Origin: Taeniopygia guttata
Taxonomy: Eukaryota; Chordata; Aves; Passeriformes; Estrildidae
DNA length: 64,000 nt
Direction: 5' to 3'
Assembly (NCBI RefSeq): GCF_048771995.1
Contig: NC_133050.1
Span: 2,182,501 to 2,246,500, forward strand
Translations under genes and position numbers: made by a program
In this document: positions 56,600 to 64,000 of the stretch, piece by piece
How the letters are laid out: each line of letters opens with the position of its first letter
Position numbering within the stretch: the stretch's first letter is position 1
The notes under the pieces: model-generated
The model's database searches: none
The model's input: only the letters and a program-made list of their open reading frames with translations
Told to the model about the DNA's origin: nothing

Positions 56600-57859
56600 G
56601 CACCAGCTGTCTACTTCAGCAAGGAAACATCTATGAACTCGGGCTGTTTTATTTTAAAAGAAGATTAAGCTTTTAGGATTCTTCAAGTTAGGATTGAGTA
56701 GATGATTATTTGTTAAAAACATAGGATTAGTTAGTCTAAGATTACAGAATTTAGTATTGAACTTCAGCAATAAAGAAGTTGCATTCTTGTTAACTCCTTC
56801 TCTTATTGTCACTTCTCTCCAAATAAGTATTTTTTCCCATACCGGTTGGGGGATGGGCCAATTAAATCTACTTTCTAAAAAAACCACTAATTTTACCCTA
56901 AACCAACCATTTTTGGCACCCAATGTGAGGCCCAAGAAAGAAGAAAAACCTGTAATGATTGCATTTTGGTTGTGCTTACTCTGTAGTGGCACAAAGCAGT
57001 CAGTAACGATGTTACTTGAAGTGGTAATGTCTCTCGGGGTGGGGGCCTTCATGTATTTCTAGTCCCAAGGCTTTTTTGAAGTTGTAATAACTTTCTAGGC
57101 ACTAGGATTATTTTCTTATCTGAAAACAGCTCCACTATTGTTCTAATCCATAGCTTTTCCAGTAGAGGGGCATGGGTTTGAATAGCTATTGTGCTAGGCT
57201 CAGTAATAATAATTTATAGGGAGTTTACAAAAGTACTGAAGTCTGTTCAAGATATATTTGGTTTATAGTTTCTCCATCCTACCCTATGTCCCAGTTCCAG
57301 TAGCATGTTTTGGGGGTTTATTAGAAATTACACACAGTTTATTAGATGAAAAACAAGGGATGAATCTTTCCAGCCTTTCCTTTCCTTCTTCTCCTTTGAA
57401 TCTGTTAAGTCTCTTTTTGAAAAGGTTCAGTTTCCCCTGAATGTTAAAGAGACCACTTTCCTCGTATTTAATCTAGTAAACTTCCTCTATATAGTCTACA
57501 GCTCCTCTAGACTGAGGGCTACGATGTCCAGAGTATAATAAATAAAAAGGTCTTTGCTCATCAAAACGAGCATCGAAAGAGATAAGAATTTGAACTGAGT
57601 AGGGAATCTCAAGATGTGTGAGGTGAAAGAGAAAGGTGGGGAAACAGCAAGTATTCTGCTTAAGAATTGTGCAGATGCAAGTAGCATAGAAGACTGTGTA
57701 ACTAATTATATACAAGTTAACTTTTAGGCCAAGGACAATCTGCAAGGAAGATGAGAAGCCTTCATTCCTATGACCACCAAGGGCAGAAAAAAGACCCCCT
57801 AGCACCCAATTGCACCGGCGCAGAGTGCATCGACAGAAAATACATCAACTGGAAAAAAA
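56600..57859. other. AT-rich spacer, may include U3 of the following LTR
   Basis: No exon is supported. The 5' edge of the LTR that ends at 58024 must lie in or near this stretch but could not be placed. Confidence 0.35.
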
Positions 57860-58028
57860 AATGGACTATAAAAACAAAAAGGTCAAAGGGGGAAGGTGCG
57901 CCGTGGCAGAGCAGAGACTCCCCGGCCGCCCAGCGTTGTTCTTTTGCTTAATACTGCTTGCTTATAAATTCTTGTTAATTGATTTATCTATAATTAGCCT
58001 CCACAATTGAATTTGTCCATAACAAATT

Positions 58029-58046
58029 TGGTGCCGTGACTTGGAT
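58029..58046 (+). promoter_or_regulatory. Primer binding site, tRNA-His type
   Basis: TGGTGCCGTGACTTGGAT matches the complement of the tRNA-His 3' end except one base (T for C at position 14). It starts four bases after the presumed LTR end. Confidence 0.82.
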
Positions 58047-58399
58047 AAGGGCGACCGGGTGGGAATTCCTAATCAGGGAGGCGTCCTGCTGCCTCTGCAG
58101 CAGCCCTGGTGCAGGCTTTGCCTTCCCGGACCCTTACTGACGAACCTAAATTTGGTATTAAGCAAAAGGTAACCCCGTAATCTTTGTGCATGAAGCCCAG
58201 GCGAAGACACAGGACAACATGAGTCTAAAAGTGGGGATCCGCTCAGTTGGGGTTGGGATCCCAGGACATAACGCATGAGACATCCTTTTAGGACGAGGCA
58301 AGTGCGGACCTCTAAGTAGTGCAGTTTCCAGACCCCGAGAGGGGCTGGGCCACAAACAGGGGGCCGCGAGTGTGTGTGTGCGTGAAGGTGTCCTGGAAG

Positions 58400-58900
58400 A
58401 TGGGACAGAGGAAAAGCAAGCCCTCTGCTTCCATGGGGAGGGGGACCCCGCTGAAGCTTCCCCAGATACCCCCTGACAGTCCGTTAGGTCTAATGATAAA
58501 ATCTTGGGATGAATATCCTTCAAGAAAAGGGAAGGATAAGGCAAAAATGATACATTATTGTATAAAAGTATGGGGAGGGAAACAAATCCGTAGTGATAAT
58601 TTATTTTGGCCAGTGTTTGGAAGCTTTGAGGACTGGATTTACCAGGCATTAAACATTTATGTAAACTCTAAAGAACCTTTTGATATGGAAGAGAGCAAGT
58701 ATGCTGCTCTCTGGATAGTGGGGGAAACAAGAGCAAAACTTTTTGCCTTAAGCACCCAGGGAGGGAAAAAGAAAAATAAAAAGCCTGAGGAAGTTCCAAC
58801 TGCACCCCCTCTACCATACGTACCTCCCCCTCCTCCACCCCCACCAGCACCACCTGCAGTCTACCCCAATTTGGATCAAGGGGGAGATTTTGATAACTAA
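58400..58900 (+). pseudogene. gag: Retroviral Gag N-terminal part (matrix)
   Basis: ATG at 58400 gives MGQ, a myristoylation-type start, in a gamma-like matrix domain. It ends in a proline-rich stretch with PTAP and PPLPYV late-domain-like motifs, then a TAA at 58898-58900. The same frame continues open past that stop to TGA near 59168 with a capsid-like beginning (SGDVREFKKEMGAYG). So the gene is broken by a stop and then truncated. Confidence 0.75.
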
Positions 58901-59141
58901 GAGATAAAAATCCCAGAGCCGGTCCCTGAGAAAAATCACCACGTTACTCGTAGTCTAACAAGGGGGGAAAGAGAAAGGGAAGGGCAAGCTCTGTATCTAT
59001 TAAGGGAAGTAGCTTTGGGAATAATCCCTAACCCCAGTGCTGGTCAGCAGGGACAACCAGCCGAAATTCCGGGAATAGGTTATGTGGAGGTACCTCTTAA
59101 CTCAGGAGATGTGAGGGAGTTCAAGAAAGAAATGGGAGCAT

Positions 59142-59510
59142 ATGGGCCAAATCTTAAAGGAATTTTCTGACCCTATAGCCTGGGACTTCCCATGTGAACA
59201 AATTCAGAATCCAGCTGAGGTGGCAGAGTACCTGAAAGAGAAATGCCATGGTAAGTCTAAGGAGAAAAAGATCATTGCAGCGTTCTGGGCCCTGGCATAT
59301 GCTTATCGCACCCTGCTAGATACTGTAGGGCAGCAGACAGAGGAAGGGGGGCAGGGAGATAAATCAGCAGCTATCCCAGTCACTCAGGCTGCAGCCAACA
59401 GCCCAAGCTCAAAGCCAGCAGCTAAACCAGACTGTGAGCCTAAGCTAGGAGCTAAACCAGACTGTAAGCCTCAAACAGTGGCTGTTGCTACGAGCACAAT
59501 GGGCCAGTGA
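59142..59510 (+). pseudogene. Retroelement open frame of uncertain identity
   Basis: The frame overlaps the end of the capsid remnant in another phase. It carries PAEVAEYLKEKC and AYRTLLDTVGQQ and a repeat built on 'KPDC..K'. It looks like the Gag or pre-integrase region of an ERVL-type element, but I cannot place it firmly. Confidence 0.45.
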
Positions 59511-59805
59511 TATCTCAGGCCATCAGGGCAGAGATGGCACCTGTAAGTGGGCACAAGACCAAGGGGTGGATCTAACCATGGACAGTATTTCTCAGGTGAT
59601 CCATGACTGTGAAGTGTGTACTGTGATCAAGGAGGCCAAGCGAGTGAAGCCCCTGTGGTATGGTGGGCGGTGGTCCAAGTACAAGTATGGGGAGGCCTGG
59701 CAGATTGACTACATCACACTGCCCCAGACACGCCAAGGCAAGCGCCATGTGCTCACAATGGTAAAAGCCACCACAGGATGGCTGGAAAAAGTTCTTTATA
59801 GAAAG
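59497..59805 (+). pseudogene. Integrase fragment, ERVL-like
   Basis: It shows the zinc-binding region end (HDCEVC) followed by the first catalytic aspartate context (EAWQIDYITLPQ) and TTGWLE. It lacks the second and third catalytic residues because the CR1 tail begins at about 59806. Confidence 0.7.
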
Positions 59806-59960
59806 GGTTGTCCAGCCCTGAAACAGAATGCCCAAGGCAGTGGTGGCACCCCCATCTTGGCGTGGGGATTTAAAAGCCATGTGGATATGGCACTTGGGGA
59901 CATGAGTTAGTGGTGGAATTGGTTGGACTCAATCTTTTCCAACCCAAATAATTCTATGAT
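59806..59960 (+). mobile_element. CR1 LINE 3' end
   Basis: It has 'gttggactcaatcttttccaacc' and ends 'aattctatgatttta', the CR1 terminal octamer region. It directly continues the integrase fragment. Confidence 0.88.
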
Positions 59961-60984
59961 TTTACATTTAGCAGAGAATGTTTACTGTTAGACCTGGAAT
60001 CTCAGACATTTCCACAGCAGTAATCCAAATGGAGATGTGTAATTAGTAGCATGAGTTGTGGAGACTTCTGAGGCGGGGAAGATGATCTTTAGAATCATGG
60101 TATTTGAAACTTTGGAGACTTATGCTTGGATATTTCTTTGACTGCCAGCTCATGGAAACATTATCTATGGGATCTGTCTCACCGTTTTAAGAGTAACAGT
60201 ATAAGAGGAAAAAAAAACAACAAAAACCGAAAGAAAGCAAGAAACCAGAACACTGCTAGAGAACTAAACCTGCTCTGTATGATTGCTTAACTTTGCTAAC
60301 TTCTGGCAGCTTGAATATTTCCCTTAATCAGAGAGAGCTGATAGGAATGGACAAGAAAAAACAGACCCTTCCATATCAGTGGGCATGAACATTGCCATCC
60401 ACAAATAAGTGTTCATGTTAAGACTACCCAGAGACAAGCAGCATTGCATAAGAAGCCGAACAAATACCAAAAACATTTCCTTGGTACTGGAAGCAAAAAT
60501 GTCTTGAGAAGGAAAATGTAATAGCATCCTACTAATAGTAATTTGCATGTTAGTTAATTTACTTGTACTAAAAATTATGCCAGTCACATGCAGCCCTGCC
60601 TCCCTGGGAGGATGGAGCACTGGAGGGAGTGGGGGTGTGGTAATTAGCCAAGTTTTCCTTGGTATCCAGACTGACCCCATTGCTCCGTGTTCTCCTTCTG
60701 CTTCTAGGATGGTGCACCGATTCAGACAACTGGATTCAAAGGTACTTCTGTCCCAGATTGCTCCGGGGAATATGATTCTCTCTGGTAAAGCAGGGGGTGT
60801 GCCATGGCAAGGAAAATGAGCCTCCCAGAGTCGTGTGCAGTCTGTGTCACTGTCACCAGGGCCCCATTTTAATTGAGCTTTTTTACCGTGCTCTTTTGAT
60901 TCCACAGATAGGAGTGTGTAGGGCGTGTAGTGATTAGGACAGAAGGGAATGGTTTTGAACTGAGAGTAGGATTAGATGGGATAA
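59961..60984. other. Spacer, nothing recognised
   Basis: No exon or definable repeat. Confidence 0.4.
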
Positions 60985-61155
60985 TGGGAAAAAATTCTTG
61001 GCTGTGAGTTTGGGCCCACCCTGGCACAGGGTACCCAGAGAAGCTGTGGCTGCCCCTGGATCCCTGGAAGTATCAAAAGCCAGGCTGGATGGGGTTGGAG
61101 CAGCCAACAATGAGCTGTGAGGTCCCTTCCAAGCCACAAGAGCTTTATATGATGC
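60985..61155 (+). mobile_element. CR1 LINE 3' fragment
   Basis: It contains 'ccagagaagctgtggctgcccc' and 'gccaggctggatggggttgg', typical of the CR1 3' region in sense orientation. The terminal octamers are lost. Confidence 0.85.
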
Positions 61156-63249
61156 AGGAAAATGAAACAAAGACACTTGCTTAGCACTGGAGGAGTGTTT
61201 CTCAATATTCCTTGTGGGATGGAATAAAACGAAGTAATTTACATCTTAAACTGCAACATTCAGCTGTATAACAGGTCCATGAAATGCCAGTGGGAAGAAG
61301 GGATGTCACACACTTGACATGTCCCCATCGCAAAGGTGTCTGTCAAGTTTAGCTTCTGGTGGTGTTGGCCTGGTGTAATTAAGCAATATAAGGCTACCCA
61401 TCTACCAGAGAGCACATTATGAGAATTGCCATGCAAATAATCTTTTTATGACTGTGATGTTGAAATGGGTATGTGTGTTCACAGTGGGTATTTTCTGAGG
61501 CTTGACTGAATTATCTGTTTGGCCTCTGAAGTGAGAAGTGGCTTTGGTATGAAGCAAAGACTTTTCCAGAAGCTCAGGTGAAAAGACCCACATATACTTC
61601 AGAGTACTTTTTTTTTTTGTTACTGTCAAATAATTTAGATTGCAAAATAATAGCTTGCTTCCAGACTGAAAGGGAAGTGGTGAGTGAGTCTGTGGCTAGT
61701 GATGCTTTTCTTGAAACTGAAAGGAGATCTGCTAACCTTAATTCTCTCCTGAAAAGAAATACCCATCTCTTGCTTCTCTCTTCTGGTAACTGCTGGTTAA
61801 CTCTCTGAAATAGAGGCATCAGGACTCGCTGCATTAATTGCCCTGATGAACACTGTACTTGGGACTGTCCTCTCAAGCACTCTTGCATTTGGTGTAATAC
61901 TTGCAGAGGCAATTACTTGTTACTTTCATTGCTCATTAGCATTGCATTCCTTCAGCTAGATGGACTTTACAAAAATAACCTCCTCCTTTTTTTTTTTTTT
62001 TTTTTTTTTAAGCTCTCTGATTTGAAGGGCTTTCTGAAAGAGATTTCCAGTAAAATTAAATGAGTGGAGCTGAAATTCAAGAGCAGCTACTGGAGCAGGG
62101 TAAGCCCACTTTAAATCCATTGTCTGCCTTGAAATCAAGTTACCAGCATTTGTGTTGGTGTTAAATTGGTGTGTCTTTGAAAGAAGAGCTAGTATTAATT
62201 GTTGATGGTTATATTCATAGTGTCTGATACTGGGGAAGAAAGGAGACACAAATTCTCTTCCTCAATTGTGTTTTTCTTTATGAAAAGTACAGTTTTCCAT
62301 CTGGGGTTTCTATCAATTTTTGGCACTGTTTAAAATACCTTGTTTTGCTCGCTTGCCTCTGAATAACTGTGACTAACCCAAGGTTATTTTAGTTGTCTTT
62401 GTGTTGGAGGGCATCTAGAAAATGAGGAGCTGCTGTGCTGGATCCTTTACCCTTGGTATCTTTTAACTCTGAAGAGCAGGCAATCCAAATAGAAAAGACA
62501 GAAGTGAGGGCAGGAGTAAGGTTTATTTTTCCACTATCAAAGTGGGGCATTAGGCTGGATTGCTGTAGCCTTCCTGTGTCCTGTGCAATAAGCTGCAGTG
62601 TGAGGAGCTGACCCAAAGCCTCAGGTCCAGTTTGAGTGTCCGGTCATCAGCCTTGTGTCCATTTGCCTTCTGTTTCAAGAAAGAATTGGTTTGGGTCCCA
62701 CAGTGGGATGTGAGAGGCAGACAGAATATTGATGCAGAGAACACTGTCACCTTTAGAGACAGAAGGTTAAGAAGTGTAACTGTTGAATGGGATAATCTGG
62801 AACAACTTGATCAGCCCGGACCTTACGGCCTGGCTCTTTCTTCCACAGAGCGGTTTTGTCCAAAAGACCTTAAACTTGTGCCAAACATTCCCCAGTCAGC
62901 TCACTCTTTTCCTGGGAGAACTGGATATTCACTTGACCTAAGTTCCATTTAGTCATGAATGACTTGCAACCACCTAATAAAATCTACAAGGATCACCAGT
63001 TCCTGGGCTGCTTCTGGGATGTGCTGGACTTCAAGTTGCCTAAAAAATAGGCTGTAAAATAGTGGAACTCTGGAGGCCATTTAGTCCAGTGCTGCTAAAA
63101 CAATGCCAGCACAGATCAAAGGGAGCTGCAGTGTGGCTGGAAAACAGGTTGTAATTAGATACAGTGGGGCAGCCTGGGACAAGGGAGGGTAGTTTATGAT
63201 GGAGCTTGTGGAAAGGGACCTCTCATGATGGATGACAGTGCCTTCAGAA
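61156..63249. other. Spacer; poly-T run
   Basis: A run of T lies at 61987-62009. An open frame at 62632-62952 has no motif, no splice support and no homologue known to me, so it is not called as a gene. Confidence 0.4.
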
Positions 63250-63360
63250 GAATCCTAGAATCCCAGAATGGTTTGGGCTGGAAGGGACCTTAAAGCTCAT
63301 CCAGTTTCACCCGCTGCCATGGGCAGGGACACCGTCCCCTGGACAAGGCATCCAATCACC
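63250..63360 (-). mobile_element. CR1 LINE 3' fragment
   Basis: It starts 'cctagaatcccagaatggtttgggctggaagggacc', the reverse complement of the CR1 3' end. Confidence 0.9.
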
Positions 63361-64000
63361 CGAGCTGATGAATTGAGAGGATGAAAGCAAAGCCCTGAGG
63401 TGGGCTGGGAGTTCTACTCTCCAATTCTTTCTGTTGCTCACACAGGTACCAATTAATGAAGAATAATTGCTCGGAGCTGGCAGCAACCCCCAAGCAGATG
63501 GTAACAGAGGCACCAGAGTATCAATGTCTCAGCAGGAGTCAGCAGGATTTTCTTGCAATTTTTATTTTTGTTGATCAAACAGTCCTTTCTCCTTGTTGCA
63601 AGGTTGTGGTGAAACTGGAGATGACTGCTTATCTCCTGACATGATTCCTGCCCAAACTCTTCTCATCTGCCCTAAGGTCCAGTGGCAGCAATTAGTCCTT
63701 GTTAAGCTGCTGTTGCAAATCACTCCTATTTCCAAGAGTTCTGCTGCTGTTGCCAAAATCCCTTTGCTTTTCCATTTCACTTGGAGGGACCTGTGCGTGG
63801 CTTTCCTTCAAGCACTAATTGCATGTCTGAATGAATCAATCTCCCTTCCTGTTCTGCCCTGTAGTAGCTGGATCTTGCTTGTTCCTTGCACGGGCTGTCA
63901 GACCTGCTGGGGTCTGGAATGCTGATGTGCCAGAATGCAGTGCATTTCAGCATCATCCCCCCAAGGAAAGCCTTTGGTCCAACCCTGCATCCCTATTTCA
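63361..64000. other. Spacer, nothing recognised
   Basis: No exon or repeat is supported up to the window edge. Confidence 0.4.

Larger units (their letters stand above)
57860..59805 (+). mobile_element. Broken mosaic endogenous retrovirus
   Basis: Order: TATA-like actataaaa (57866), end of an LTR (CA at 58023-58024), tRNA-His-type primer site, gag start (58400), broken capsid start, an unrelated-looking open frame (59142-59510) and a piece of integrase. The gag part is gammaretrovirus-like, while the integrase piece resembles ERVL-type elements. Pro, RT and env are absent. A CR1 tail is fused at the end. It is clearly dead. Confidence 0.75.

Noticed and set aside
62632..62952. Open frame of 106 codons
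   Set aside because: No start context, splice support, motif or paralogue; chance length is plausible.
1..64000. CRISPR arrays, operons, tRNA or rRNA genes
   Set aside because: No direct-repeat and spacer pattern, no polycistronic layout and no cloverleaf or rRNA sequence was seen. The context is vertebrate nuclear DNA.

Overview
The window looks like nuclear DNA of a passerine bird. This is inferred from CR1 LINE fragments, several families of avian LTR elements, and three gene families known to be expanded in songbirds or birds: maestro heat-like repeat (MROH) proteins, PIM1-like kinases and an ELL2-like family. Genes are intron-rich with GT-AG splice sites. There is no sign of a bacterial or organellar origin. 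Exon models were assembled by eye from splice consensus and reading phase; nothing here was aligned or searched.

Layout. 0.5-4.5 kb holds a run of short exons, nearly all phase 1-1 and mostly 72, 90 or 105-120 nt. About 0.95 kb of it is almost perfectly duplicated; I do not recognise the protein. 5.2-9.2 kb holds LTR debris, including a 1.4 kb LTR joined directly to an orphan last exon of an MROH gene (9.24-9.55 kb). 9.5-13 kb is spacer with one CR1 fragment. 13.05-18.32 kb is a complete 15-exon MROH-like gene of about 738 codons. 18.53-26.68 kb is a nearly intact endogenous retrovirus on the minus strand, sitting in the 3' flank of that gene. 26.7-26.95 kb is a small satellite-like tandem array. 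28.3-30.9 kb is a PIM1-like kinase gene with a probable broken splice donor, followed by a decayed tandem PIM copy (31.2-32.35 kb). 33.5-34.4 kb is a retroviral env remnant. 37.5 kb has degenerate telomere-like repeats. 45.1-55.0 kb holds two tandem ELL2-like exon modules, with an orphan ELL2-like last exon at 56.5 kb. 57.9-59.96 kb is a broken mosaic retroelement ending in a CR1 tail. The remainder is non-coding with scattered CR1 fragments.

Functional themes. The host genes (MROH, PIM-like, ELL2-like) do not form a pathway; they share a history of tandem duplication among LTR and CR1 elements. The retrovirus combines betaretrovirus-like gag, pro and pol in three frames (two canonical -1 slippery heptamers in the right phase), a gammaretrovirus-type env, and what looks like an alpharetrovirus-like use of the gag start codon for env by splicing. 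Its env is split by one in-frame stop. Its LTRs differ at roughly 4% of positions and its flanks show no target-site duplication, so the unit may be recombinant.

The least explained items are the phase-1 exon array at 0.5-4.5 kb and the phase-compatible double ELL2-like module at 45-55 kb.
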